NCBI RefSeq assembly: GCF_041262585.1
Contig: NZ_JBGCBZ010000003.1
Span: forward strand, 124,001 to 188,000
Direction of reading: 5' to 3'
Length of the DNA stretch: 64,000 nucleotides
Origin: JAOEGB01 sp041262585
GTDB lineage: Bacteria; Actinomycetota; Actinomycetes; Streptosporangiales; Streptosporangiaceae
The notes beneath the pieces were generated by a model that did not search any database, had not been told where the DNA came from, and saw only the letters and a list, made by a program, of their open reading frames with translations. Of this stretch, positions 33,690 to 42,475 are shown in pieces. Each line of letters begins with the position of its first letter. Position 1 is the stretch's first letter. A program made the position numbers and the translations under genes.

Positions 33690-34733
33690 ATGGCCCCGCT
33701 ACATCGTGTAGATCATCTATTCCTCACAGCGACTGGGCCGATGACTGAACACCATGGCGTTGCGTGCAGCGCCTTCGTGGACGAGCTCAACGAATTGCGG
33801 GAGCTGGCCGGCTGTCCCACGCTGTCCGAGCTGCGCAAGCTGTCGGAGCGGACGGGCGCCGACGGCTCCCGTCGACGGGTGCTGGCGGAGAGCACCACCC
33901 ACGACATCCTGACCGGCAAGCGGTCGCGGCTGCCCGACTGGCCGTGGATCGCCTCCTTCGTCGCCGCCTGCCAGGCCGCGGCGGCCGAGACCGGCCTGGA
34001 CCTCGTCCCTCTGGGCACCATCCAGGACTGGCTCGCCCGATGGCGGGCGGCCCGCACCTCACAACCGGCCGCCACACCGGTCGCGCCGACCACGCCGACC
34101 ACCCCGACCACGCCGCCTTCCGGCGGGCAGGACGAGGCGCCCGCGCCGGCGCGGAGCTCCGACGTGGCTGTCCCGAAGGCCGATCCGTCACCGCCACCGA
34201 TCTCCGCACAGATGCGGCGTTATAGGGAGGCCTTCAACCGGACCGGCACGCGGCTGGTACGGCAGGCCGAGGCGGGGGACGCGCACGCCTGCATGCGGCT
34301 GGCGGTTCTCACGCTGCTGCAGGGGTGGCCGAGCGAGTCACGTGAGTGGTTGCGCCGCGCCCAGGTCGAGGGGGATCGTGACGCGATGGCGCTCGACCGC
34401 CATCCGGACGCCCGGGACATGGCCGCCGAGCTGTCCTACCGATACGGCCGCGAGTACGTCACGGCCGTGGCCGACAAGACGAGCATCGCGATGCTCTTCT
34501 TCCGGATGGCCGCCTCGCACGGCCATGCCGACGCCGCGTACGAGCTCGGCCAGCTCCACGCCCGGAAGGGCGACCAGTGGTCTGCCGCCACGTGGTTCAG
34601 CCGCGCGGCCAACCATCATCATCCGCACGCCGCCGCGGAGTTCAACGCCATCTCCGAACGGCTCAGCAACGCGTCCTGGAACGGCGACTGGGCGGTGCAG
34701 GTCGACCTGATGTGGCATCCGCCTCCGGCGTAG
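33690..34733 (+). CDS. XRE-like helix-turn-helix protein with Sel1/TPR-type repeats
   Basis: The 347-residue protein starts with an actinobacterial XRE-like region (CSAFVDELNELRELAGCPTL to WIASFVAACQAA) in which an HTH can be modelled around the STTHDILTGKRSRLPDWP turn. A Thr/Pro-rich linker follows (about 125-165). The C-terminal half carries Sel1-like alpha repeats such as AEAGDAHACMRLAVLTLLQG, MAASHGHADAAYELGQLHAR and SRAANHHHPHAAAEFNAI, a protein-interaction scaffold. It may be a regulator responding to a partner protein. ATG 33690 follows GGTGGG; ATG 33741 is possible. It converges on the ABC exporter. Confidence 0.75.
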   Translation: MAPLHRVDHLFLTATGPMTEHHGVACSAFVDELNELRELAGCPTLSELRKLSERTGADGSRRRVLAESTTHDILTGKRSRLPDWPWIASFVAACQAAAAETGLDLVPLGTIQDWLARWRAARTSQPAATPVAPTTPTTPTTPPSGGQDEAPAPARSSDVAVPKADPSPPPISAQMRRYREAFNRTGTRLVRQAEAGDAHACMRLAVLTLLQGWPSESREWLRRAQVEGDRDAMALDRHPDARDMAAELSYRYGREYVTAVADKTSIAMLFFRMAASHGHADAAYELGQLHARKGDQWSAATWFSRAANHHHPHAAAEFNAISERLSNASWNGDWAVQVDLMWHPPPA

Positions 34734-34750
34734 CCGTACGAGATCGAAGG

Positions 34751-36625
34751 TCAGGCGAGGCTGTCGAGCCAGGCCTGGTGGAGGCGGGCGAACCGGCCGG
34801 ATCGGGCGATGAGGTGCTCGGGCGGGCCGTCCTCGACGACGCGGCCGCCCTCCATGACGAGCACCCGCTCGGCGATCTCCACGGTGGACAGGCGGTGGGC
34901 GATGATGATCGCGGTGCGGTCGGCGAGGATCGTGCGGAGGGCCCGCTGGACGAGCCGCTCGCTCGGCACGTCGAGGCTGGAGGTGGCCTCGTCGAGGATC
35001 AGCACGGCGGGGTCGGCGAGGAAGGCCCGGGCGAAGGCCACGAGCTGCCGCTGTCCGGCCGACATGCGGCCGCCGCGCTTGCCCACCTGGGTCTGGTAGC
35101 CGTCGGGCAGTGTGGCGACGAACTCGTGCGCGCCGATGGCTTCGGCCGCCTCGACGACGGTGGCCATGGACGCCTCGGGGCGCCCGAACCGGATGTTGTC
35201 GGCGATCGTCCCGGTGAACAGGAAGTTCTCCTGGGTGACCATGACGACGTGGCGGCGCAGCGTGGCCTCGTCGAGGTCGCGCAGGTCGACGCCGTCGAGG
35301 AGGACCCGGCCGGCCACCGGGTCGTAGAAGCGCGAGATCAGCTTGGCGAGGGTGGTCTTGCCCGCCCCCGTAGTCCCGACCACGGCGACGGTCTGGCCCG
35401 CGGGGATCTCCAGGTCGAGGCGGGGCAGGACGGGCGGGCCGCCGGCGTAGGCGAACTCCACGGCGTCGAACCGCAGCGCGCCGCGGGGGCGGGCGAGCGG
35501 CGCGGGGCGCCGGGGCTCCGCGACGTCCGGCTGCTCCTCCAGCACGCCCGAGAGCTTCTCCAGGGCGGCCCCGGCCGACTGGAGGGCGTTGTAGAACTGG
35601 CTGATCTCCTGCATCGGCTCGTAGAACTGGCGGAGGTAGAGCAGGAAGGCTGCCAGCACCCCGACCGTCACCGTACCGCGCACGGCGAGCCACCCGCCGT
35701 ACAGCAGGACGACGGCCACGGTGACGTTGCCGATGAGCTTGATGCCGGGCATGAAGATCGCCACGAGGCGGGAGCCGCGCGTGTTGGCGTCGCGGTAGTC
35801 GGCGTTGAGCTTCTCGAAGATCTCCTGGTTGCGGGGCTCCCTGCGGAAGGCCTGCACGGCGCGGATTCCGGTCATGGACTCGACGAAGTGCACGATGACG
35901 AGCGCGACGGTCTCGCGGGTCCTGCGGTAGGCGTCGCTCGACTGGCGGCGGAACCACCGGGTGAACAGCAGCAGGACGGGCAGCGGCAGCAGGGCCACCA
36001 GGCCGAGGTGGACGTCGAGCACGAGCAGCATGACGGCCGTGCCGAAGAGGGTGAGCACGGCCGTGACGAGCCCGTCGAAGCCCGAGTCGAGCAGCTCCGC
36101 GATGGCCTCGACGTCCGAGGTGAGCCGGGCGATGACCCGGCCGGAGGTGTACTTCTCGTGGAAGGAGAGGGACAGCCTCTGGAAGTGGTTGAACACGCGG
36201 CGGCGCAGTTCGAGCAGGATGTCCTGCCCGATCCGGCCGGAGAGCTGGAGGAACGCCTGCCGGGTGACCGCCTGGGTCAGCGCGGCCGCGACGATGGCCG
36301 CGACGATCGTGAGGAGCGTCCCCGCTCCGCCGCCGTCCGTCATCGGCGGGATGCCGCTGTCGATGCCGGTCTTCACGAGGTACGGCAGGGCGAGGCCGGC
36401 GGCGTTGGACACCACGATGACCGCGGTGAGCACGCCGATCGCCTTCCGGTGGGGCCGCAGCAGGTCGCCGAGCAGCCGGCGCGAGCGGGTCCGCAGCAGG
36501 AGGGAGACGGTCTCGGGGATGTGTTCCTTGTCCTCGGCGGCCACGCCGCGCCATCTGTCGGTCGCTTCGTCAGCCTTCGCGCCGGAGGTCGTATCAGCGG
36601 TCGTGTCAGCCGTCATGTCGGTCAT
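34751..36625 (-). CDS. heterodimeric ABC exporter, catalytically complete subunit
   Basis: The 624-residue protein has six membrane helices fused to an ATPase domain. Walker A is VVGTTGAGKTTLAK, signature MSAGQRQLVAFARAF, Walker B VLILDEATSSLD with the catalytic Glu, and switch His in IIIAHRLSTVE. Intracellular-loop motifs such as FHEKYTSGRVIARLTSD mark a type IV (MDR-like) exporter. ATG 36625 overlaps the stop of the upstream partner (ATGA). Together they form a heterodimeric multidrug- or lipid-type exporter; the substrate is unknown. A Thr/Asp-rich N-terminal leader (TDMTADTTADTT) precedes the first helix. Confidence 0.92.
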   Translation of the reverse strand: MTDMTADTTADTTSGAKADEATDRWRGVAAEDKEHIPETVSLLLRTRSRRLLGDLLRPHRKAIGVLTAVIVVSNAAGLALPYLVKTGIDSGIPPMTDGGGAGTLLTIVAAIVAAALTQAVTRQAFLQLSGRIGQDILLELRRRVFNHFQRLSLSFHEKYTSGRVIARLTSDVEAIAELLDSGFDGLVTAVLTLFGTAVMLLVLDVHLGLVALLPLPVLLLFTRWFRRQSSDAYRRTRETVALVIVHFVESMTGIRAVQAFRREPRNQEIFEKLNADYRDANTRGSRLVAIFMPGIKLIGNVTVAVVLLYGGWLAVRGTVTVGVLAAFLLYLRQFYEPMQEISQFYNALQSAGAALEKLSGVLEEQPDVAEPRRPAPLARPRGALRFDAVEFAYAGGPPVLPRLDLEIPAGQTVAVVGTTGAGKTTLAKLISRFYDPVAGRVLLDGVDLRDLDEATLRRHVVMVTQENFLFTGTIADNIRFGRPEASMATVVEAAEAIGAHEFVATLPDGYQTQVGKRGGRMSAGQRQLVAFARAFLADPAVLILDEATSSLDVPSERLVQRALRTILADRTAIIIAHRLSTVEIAERVLVMEGGRVVEDGPPEHLIARSGRFARLHQAWLDSLA

Positions 36626-38427
36626 CGCACCGCCTGCTCCGGGTCGAGGTCGGCGTCCTGGGCGAGCAGAGCGCGGTACTCCGGGACTTCGGACAGCAGG
36701 TCGGGATGCCGGCCGATGTGGGTGATGGTGCCTTCGCGGAGGAGGGCGACCCGGTCGGCCAGCAGCACGGTGGAGGCCCGGTGGGCGACGACGAGGCCGG
36801 TCGCGTCGGCGAGGACCCGGCGCAGCGCCTCCTCGACGAGGGCCTCGGTCTCGACGTCGAGGGCGGAGAGGGTGTCGTCGAGGACCAGGATCCTTGGTTT
36901 GCCGAGGACGGCGCGGGCCAGGGCGAGGCGCTGCCGCTGGCCGCCGGACAGGGACATCCCCTGCTCGCCGATCCGGGTGTCGAGGCCCCAGGGCAGGTCG
37001 TAGGCGAAGGTGGCCTGGGCGATCTCCAGGGCTTCGCGGATGTCGTCGTCGGTGGCGTGGCGGTGGCCGAGCGTGAGGTTCTCCCGGACGCTCATCGAGA
37101 ACAGCGTCGACTCCTCGAACGCGGTGGCGACGACCGAGCGCAGCGCCGGCAGGGACAGGTCGCGCACGTCGTGCCCGTCGATGGTGACCCGGCCGCCGGT
37201 GACGTCGCAGAGCCGGGGGACGAGGGCGGTCAGCGTGGTCTTGCCGGACCCGGTGGCGCCGACGATGGCGACCGTCTCCCCCGGGCGCACGTCGAGCCAG
37301 ACGTCGCGCAGCACGGGCCGCTCGGCGCCGGGGAATCGGAAGTCCACGCCCTCGAACCGGAGGTGTCCTCGCGGCTCCTCGATGACGCCGGTGCCGCCGG
37401 TGATGTCGGGGACGGTGTCGAGCACCTCGATCACGCGGTCGGCGGAGGTCATCGCCTCCTGCCCCATGGCGAGGATGTAGCCCAGCGAGGCGACCGGCCA
37501 GACGAGCTGGAGCACGAGGGTGGTGAAGGCGACCAGCGTGCCGATCGTCAGCGAGCCGTGGGCGACGGCGAGCGCGCCCAGCAGCAGCACCATGGCGAGG
37601 GTGACGTTGGGGACAACTTCGAGGAACGTGAAGAAGCGGGAGGCAAGGCGCACCTTGGCGAGCGACGTCCTGTGGATCTTGCGAGCGGTGTCGTCGAAGT
37701 TCTCGTAGAGGTGGCGCCGACGGCCGAACGCCTTGATGGTGCGGATGCCCACCGCCGACTCCTCGACGAGGGTGGCGAGGTCGCCCTGCTGGTCCTGGAC
37801 CTGGCGGGAGATGCCGATGTACCGCTTCTCGAACCGGAGCGAGATCGCCACGATGGGCACCGCCGACGCGGTGACGAGCAGGCCGAGCGGCCAGTACATC
37901 CGCAGGAGCACGATGATCACGACGGTGAGCTGGATGACGTTCATGACGAGGAACAGCACGCCGAAGCCGAGGAAGCGGCGGATGGTCGACAGGTCGGTCG
38001 TCGCGCGGGACAGGAGCTGGCCGGACTGCCACTCGCCGTGGAAGCTCATCGGGAGGCGCTGGAGCTGGCGGTAGAGGTCGTCGCGGAGGGCGGTCTCCAG
38101 GCCGAGGACAGCCCCGATCTGGGACCACCTCCGGACGAACGTGAGGACCGCCTCCGCGATCCCCAGACCGAGCGCGAGCAGCCCGAGCGGCAGGAGCGCT
38201 CCAAGGTCGCCGTGCCTCACCGGGCCGTCGATGATCTCCTTGCCGACGAGCGGGATGACCGTGCCCGCGGCGATGCCGAGGAACGCGGCCACCCAGGAGA
38301 CGATGAGAACCCGGACGTAGGGCCGCAGGTAGGACCGCAGCCGCCACAGCGAGCGCCAGGAGAGCCGCCGGGCGCCCGGCCTCGCATCGGGATCGTCATA
38401 AGGATCTTGATCGGGGTCTGAAGCCAT
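36622..38427 (-). CDS. heterodimeric ABC exporter, degenerate-site subunit
   Basis: The 601-residue half-exporter has six membrane helices and an ATPase domain. Walker A is IVGATGSGKTTLTAL, signature SLSGGQRQRLALARAV, and Walker B ILVLDDTLSALD, where the usual catalytic Glu is Asp. The switch His is kept (LVVAHRAST). Such Glu-to-Asp change marks one degenerate site in heterodimeric exporters, with the other site in the partner gene. It is the first gene of the pair and is translationally coupled to the second. Confidence 0.92.
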   Translation of the reverse strand: MASDPDQDPYDDPDARPGARRLSWRSLWRLRSYLRPYVRVLIVSWVAAFLGIAAGTVIPLVGKEIIDGPVRHGDLGALLPLGLLALGLGIAEAVLTFVRRWSQIGAVLGLETALRDDLYRQLQRLPMSFHGEWQSGQLLSRATTDLSTIRRFLGFGVLFLVMNVIQLTVVIIVLLRMYWPLGLLVTASAVPIVAISLRFEKRYIGISRQVQDQQGDLATLVEESAVGIRTIKAFGRRRHLYENFDDTARKIHRTSLAKVRLASRFFTFLEVVPNVTLAMVLLLGALAVAHGSLTIGTLVAFTTLVLQLVWPVASLGYILAMGQEAMTSADRVIEVLDTVPDITGGTGVIEEPRGHLRFEGVDFRFPGAERPVLRDVWLDVRPGETVAIVGATGSGKTTLTALVPRLCDVTGGRVTIDGHDVRDLSLPALRSVVATAFEESTLFSMSVRENLTLGHRHATDDDIREALEIAQATFAYDLPWGLDTRIGEQGMSLSGGQRQRLALARAVLGKPRILVLDDTLSALDVETEALVEEALRRVLADATGLVVAHRASTVLLADRVALLREGTITHIGRHPDLLSEVPEYRALLAQDADLDPEQAVR

Positions 38428-38503
38428 GGTCGGGCGCAGCTCTCCTCACCGGTGCATGGGACAGGATCGGACGACTCGCACCTGTTCATGCTTCACCAGA
38501 AAG

Positions 38504-38520
38504 GTTGCTTCGATCAACCG
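38504..38520 (-). terminator. probable intrinsic terminator after pyk
   Basis: On the minus strand a 5-bp stem GGTTG-atcgaag-CAACC is followed by TTTCT, 32 bp past the pyk stop and before the exporter genes. The short stem makes it moderate in strength. Confidence 0.5.
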
Positions 38521-38551
38521 GTTTTGGCCCGCCACCGGGGGCCCCACGCCG

Positions 38552-39982
38552 TCAGCGGGCGTGGGCCACCGCGGAGCCGATCGTGTGCACCCGGAGCGCG
38601 TTGGTGGACCCGGGGTTTCCGGGCGGGGAGCCGGCGACGATGACGATCTTGTCGCCCTTCTCGAACTGGCCGAGGGACAGCAGCGAGGCCTCCACCTGGC
38701 GCACCATGTCGTCGGTGTGGTGGACGAACGGCACCTCGAAGGTCTCGACGCCCCACGTCAGCGCGAGCTGGCCGCGCACCTGCGGGTTGGAGGTGAAGGC
38801 CAGCAACGGGATCGGCGAGCGATACCGGGCCAGGCGGCGGGCGGTCTCGCCGGACATGGTGAACGCCACGAGCGCCTTGGCGCCCACGATCGCGCCGACC
38901 TCGGCCGCCGCGCGGGCGATGGCGCCGCCGGTGGTCTCGGGGAGGCGCTCCAGGGTGTGCGTGGCGCGCAGCGCGGTGCCCTCGGCGGCGATGGCGATGC
39001 GGGCCATCGTGGAGACCGACTCGATCGGGTAGTTGCCGACCGAGGTCTCGCCGGACAGCATGACCGCGTCGGCGCCGTCCATGACGGCGTAGGCGACGTC
39101 GGAGGCCTCCGCGCGGGTCGGGCGGGGGGCGCTCATCATCGAGTCGAGCATCTGGGTGGCCACGATGACGGGGTGCGCCTTCTCGCGGCACAGCTCGATG
39201 ATGCGGCGCTGCACGATCGGGACCTGCTCCAGGGGCAGCTCGACGCCGAGGTCGCCCCGGGCCACCATGACGCCGTCGAACGCGTCGACGATCTCCTCGA
39301 GGCTCTCGACGGCCTGCGGCTTCTCGATCTTGGCGAGGAGCGGCAGGTGAACGCCCTCCTCCTCCATGATCCCGCGGACGATGTCCGCGTCCTCGGGCGA
39401 CCGGACGAACGACAGGGCGATCATGTCGAAGCCCGTGCGGAGGGCCCAGCGCAGGTCCTCCTCGTCCTTCTCGGTGAGCGCGGGGGCGCTGACGGCGACG
39501 CCGGGGAGGTTCAGCCCCTTGTTGTCGGAGATCATCCCGCCGATGACAACGCGGGTCACGACGCGGGGACCCTCCACGGCCGTCACCTCGAGGCTGAGGC
39601 GGCCGTCGTCGACGAGGATGGTGTCGCCCGGCTTGACGTCACCGGGGAGGCCCGCGTACGTGGTGGAGACGATGTCCCGGTCTCCCGGCACGTCCTCGGT
39701 GGTGACGGTGAAGACGTCACCGAAGCCGAGCCGTACGGGACCTGAGGCGAAGCGGCCGACGCGGATCTTGGGACCCTGCAGGTCGGCGAGGACTCCGACG
39801 GCCTGGCCCAGCTCGTCGGCGGCGGCCCTGACCCGATCCAGCACCTCCTTGTGGAGCTCGTGGCTGCCGTGGGAGAGGTTGAACCGGGCCACGTTCATGC
39901 CTGCGGCGATGAGCTCGCGGAGGCGCTCCGGCGAGGAGGTGGCGGGGCCAAGGGTACAGACGATCTTTGCTCGACGACTCAC
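38552..39982 (-). CDS. pyk: pyruvate kinase
   Basis: Pyruvate kinase makes pyruvate and ATP from phosphoenolpyruvate and ADP in glycolysis. The start SRRAKIVCTLGPATSS, substrate loop NVARFNLSHGSHELH, the signature LLAKIEKPQAVESLEEI with catalytic Lys, MVARGDLGVELP, and the C-terminal allosteric domain (GAIVGAKALVAFTMSGETAR) are all present. GTG 39982 with an AGGGTGGG upstream gives 476 residues; the open frame further upstream is not conserved in the family. It stands between the DUF2784 gene and the exporter pair with its own terminator. Confidence 0.97.
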   Translation of the reverse strand: MSRRAKIVCTLGPATSSPERLRELIAAGMNVARFNLSHGSHELHKEVLDRVRAAADELGQAVGVLADLQGPKIRVGRFASGPVRLGFGDVFTVTTEDVPGDRDIVSTTYAGLPGDVKPGDTILVDDGRLSLEVTAVEGPRVVTRVVIGGMISDNKGLNLPGVAVSAPALTEKDEEDLRWALRTGFDMIALSFVRSPEDADIVRGIMEEEGVHLPLLAKIEKPQAVESLEEIVDAFDGVMVARGDLGVELPLEQVPIVQRRIIELCREKAHPVIVATQMLDSMMSAPRPTRAEASDVAYAVMDGADAVMLSGETSVGNYPIESVSTMARIAIAAEGTALRATHTLERLPETTGGAIARAAAEVGAIVGAKALVAFTMSGETARRLARYRSPIPLLAFTSNPQVRGQLALTWGVETFEVPFVHHTDDMVRQVEASLLSLGQFEKGDKIVIVAGSPPGNPGSTNALRVHTIGSAVAHAR

Positions 39983-40222
39983 AGGACCCACCCTAATTGG
40001 TACAGACCACTTGGTTGAGACGACGCCCAGAGCTGTCGCCAAAAGTTCAGACTTCACGCGGTCACCCACGTGTTCCAGCGTTGCGCCCCATGGGACGTAC
40101 CCGGACATGGGCCGCGACGGCGGCGCTGCTCAGCGTGGCCGCCCGCGAGCCCAGAGTACCCAATAGAGCGACCGCCAGCGGGCGTTTCCATCGCCGTATG
40201 AACCACGTGGAGATCTGGCCGT

Positions 40223-40630
40223 CTAAGCGGACGCGGGCGACCTTCCTGTCGTACGCGGAGACGACGTGCGGCGTCGGCGGCTGACCTGAAGGTAGAGCAC
40301 CCCGCCCCAGGAGACGAGCACGACGCCGACCACGATCCACCGCACGAGCACGGCGTACTCAGCGGGGTAGACGGCGCCCTGGATGTAGGTGTCGATGAAG
40401 CCGCCGGGGGCGAGGCCCCGCTCCCCGGCATGGGCGCGTGCCCAGTTCTCGATCGCCGTGAGGGGACACTCGGCCAGCCCGGCGATCTGGACGAGGCCCC
40501 AGGCGGAGATGGCGAGGTGCGGCCAGAACAGCCGGGGCCGCGGCCAGGCGAGGAAGCCGCCCAGGCCGATGTACGCGATGACCAGGAAGTGCACCACCAT
40601 GGTGGCTTCCCCGAGAATGCGATAAATCAT
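40223..40630 (-). CDS. DUF2784 membrane protein
   Basis: The 135-residue protein has three or four hydrophobic segments. It shows the DUF2784 pattern: an N-terminal helix with VVHFLVIAYIGLGGFLAWPR, the central AGLAECPLTAIENWARAHAG with Cys-Pro-Leu-Thr and Glu-Asn, and FIDTYIQGAVYPAEY. Function is unknown. ATG 40630 has GGAGG seven nt upstream, so the longer open frame to 40678 is rejected. The C-terminus is a basic tail. Confidence 0.85.
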   Translation of the reverse strand: MIYRILGEATMVVHFLVIAYIGLGGFLAWPRPRLFWPHLAISAWGLVQIAGLAECPLTAIENWARAHAGERGLAPGGFIDTYIQGAVYPAEYAVLVRWIVVGVVLVSWGGVLYLQVSRRRRTSSPRTTGRSPASA

Positions 40631-40707
40631 GATCTGCCCTCCGATACCGAAGGTAGATCCGGCCCCGTCCGGCGGCATCCGTCCGCGTACTCAGATGCCT
40701 CCGCTAC

Positions 40708-42360
40708 TTAACCTACGGCGCGGAAGGCGTTGACGATGCCGTGGCCGTAGAATCCGTTCTTGGCCTTGCCGCCCTCGCACAGCTGCGTTTCGCCCGCGCC
40801 GTACTTCGCCGCCCGGGGCGAGGGACAGGACTTCTCGACGGCGGAGGCGTAGAGCAGCTTCTCGACCTTGGCCGGGTCCATGTACAGGCCGCCCTTGCCT
40901 GGCCTGCCGTACCGGCTGATGATGAGCGCGGCGACCCCGGTGACGTGGGGCGCGGCCATCGAGGTGCCCTCGAGGTACTGGTAGTAGGCGCACCTGCCGC
41001 CGTGGCACTCGCGCACGACCGCCGAGTCGTCCGGCTTTCCGTGAGCGTCGACGAGGCCCCCGGCGCGCAGCGCGCGGTACGGCGCGGCGGCCAGGATCTC
41101 CCGGCGCGCGCCCTTGAGCGGCGTGCCGCCGTCGAACATGTCGCCGCCGGGCGCGGCGATGTCGGTCTGCTCGATGCCGTAGTCCGAGTAGACGGCCTTC
41201 CGCCCGCTCGGGCCGACGGCGGAGACCGAGATGACGCCGTCGAGCTCGGCCGGGACGTTGACGCAGGAGTTGTCGACCTTGCGGTCCCGCTCCGCGCCAA
41301 GGGGGTAGTCGGGGCTGGCGGTGTCCCGCGCGGGCCTGCCCAGGTCGGTGCCGCTGTTGCCGATGGCGGTGATCAGCGTGACGCCGCGCTTGCGGGCGTA
41401 GTCGAGCGCCCGCCGCATGCCCGTGATGATGCCCCGCTGTTCGAGCTGCTGGGCCCGGGTGTCCTGCGGGTTGGCGGTGCAGTTGAAGGTCCAGGGGTCG
41501 ACGTAGAAGCTCATGTTCACCACGTCGATGCCCACGTCGCCGGCGTAGGTCAGGGCGTCCATGGTCGGCTTGAGGAAGAAGTAGCCGGAGTCGGTGCCGG
41601 CGCGCAGGTTGACCAGGGACACGCCGGGGGCGACCCCGGCGACGCCGATGCCGTTGAGCGGTGAGCCGATGGTGCTGGCGACGTGGGTGCCGTGCCCGTC
41701 GTCGTCCACGTCGGCCGGGTCCTTGCAGCTCTTGTACTCGCAGGCGCCGTCGAACTTCTTGCCGTTGGAGTCCTTGGGCTGGTCGGTGACGAAGTTGCGG
41801 CTGAGCGCCCGGTTGAAGTTGGGCGCGATGTCGGGGTGGTCGCCGTCGACGCCGGTGTCGATGATGCCCACCAGCACCTTGTGGCTGCCCCTGACCTTGG
41901 CGTACGACCCGGTGGGGGTGGCGCCGATCATCGCCATGTCCCACTGGCGGCCCGACAGCGGGTCGCCCCCGGAGGCGCCGCTCCCCGACCGTGAACCGGA
42001 CGAGGACGGAGAAGAGGACGCGGACGGAGAAGAGGACGCGGGCCGCTCCCCCGCGCGGGCGACGGCGCCGATGCGGCGGTCGGGCGTGACGCCGACCACG
42101 GCGGGGCTGGCCCCGATCCGCTCGGGCGACCCGGTCCGCGCGATCAGGTAGCCGAGCCTGTCGTCCCGCCCGTCGACCGTGCCCCCGGCGTCGGCGACGG
42201 CCTTGAGCGCCACCGCGCGGTCGCCGTCGGCGTAGAAGACCAGATAGACCCCGGCCGGGCCGGCCGGTGCCGGCGACGGAGTGCCGGCCGCGGTGGCGCC
42301 GACGGCCCCCAACAGCGCGAGCGAGACGAGTGCTCCGGCGAGACGCCCCCGTGCTTTCAA
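40708..42360 (-). CDS. secreted S8 (subtilisin-family) serine protease
   Basis: The 550-residue secreted protease has a signal peptide (residues 1-25) and an inhibitor-I9-like propeptide (about 35-100, VYLVFYADGDRAVALKAVAD). A Ser/Gly-rich hinge spans 109-128, then comes the catalytic domain. The triad is Asp168 in VGIIDTGVDGDHPD, His223 in DGHGTHVAST and Ser467 in EGTSMAAPHVTGVA, with the oxyanion Asn335 in IGNSGTD. Four to six cysteines in the domain suggest disulfides. It is a stand-alone gene and probably acts on extracellular protein; no inhibitor gene is adjacent. Confidence 0.93.
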   Translation of the reverse strand: MKARGRLAGALVSLALLGAVGATAAGTPSPAPAGPAGVYLVFYADGDRAVALKAVADAGGTVDGRDDRLGYLIARTGSPERIGASPAVVGVTPDRRIGAVARAGERPASSSPSASSSPSSSGSRSGSGASGGDPLSGRQWDMAMIGATPTGSYAKVRGSHKVLVGIIDTGVDGDHPDIAPNFNRALSRNFVTDQPKDSNGKKFDGACEYKSCKDPADVDDDGHGTHVASTIGSPLNGIGVAGVAPGVSLVNLRAGTDSGYFFLKPTMDALTYAGDVGIDVVNMSFYVDPWTFNCTANPQDTRAQQLEQRGIITGMRRALDYARKRGVTLITAIGNSGTDLGRPARDTASPDYPLGAERDRKVDNSCVNVPAELDGVISVSAVGPSGRKAVYSDYGIEQTDIAAPGGDMFDGGTPLKGARREILAAAPYRALRAGGLVDAHGKPDDSAVVRECHGGRCAYYQYLEGTSMAAPHVTGVAALIISRYGRPGKGGLYMDPAKVEKLLYASAVEKSCPSPRAAKYGAGETQLCEGGKAKNGFYGHGIVNAFRAVG

Positions 42361-42404
42361 GAATTCCTCCCCCAGTCCGGGCCCCAGTCCGGGCTCAGCA
42401 TCCT

Positions 42405-42440
42405 TCAGGCAGCCGGAGACGAACGCAACCGGCTGCCTGA
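42405..42440 (-). terminator. 12-bp perfect hairpin after gltD
   Basis: The stem tcaggcagccgg and ccggctgcctga with a 12-nt loop lies 36-71 bp past the gltD stop, between gltD and the protease gene. It lacks a clear T run but is the strongest hairpin here and a likely terminator for gltBD. A direct repeat of cccagtccggg (42371 and 42384) lies beside it. Confidence 0.6.
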
Positions 42441-42475
42441 GATACTTCCCGTTTTGTACGGCTATCGCCCCTGTA

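Noticed and set aside
33371..33691. N-terminal extension of the small acidic protein
   Set aside because: The upstream frame has Arg/Pro-rich, low-quality text crossing the decamer repeat, whereas ATG 33370 has a good ribosome site.
34751..38347. Single leftward frame spanning both ABC genes
   Set aside because: The first part reads the upstream ABC gene out of frame; the real second gene starts at ATG 36625 with an ATGA overlap.
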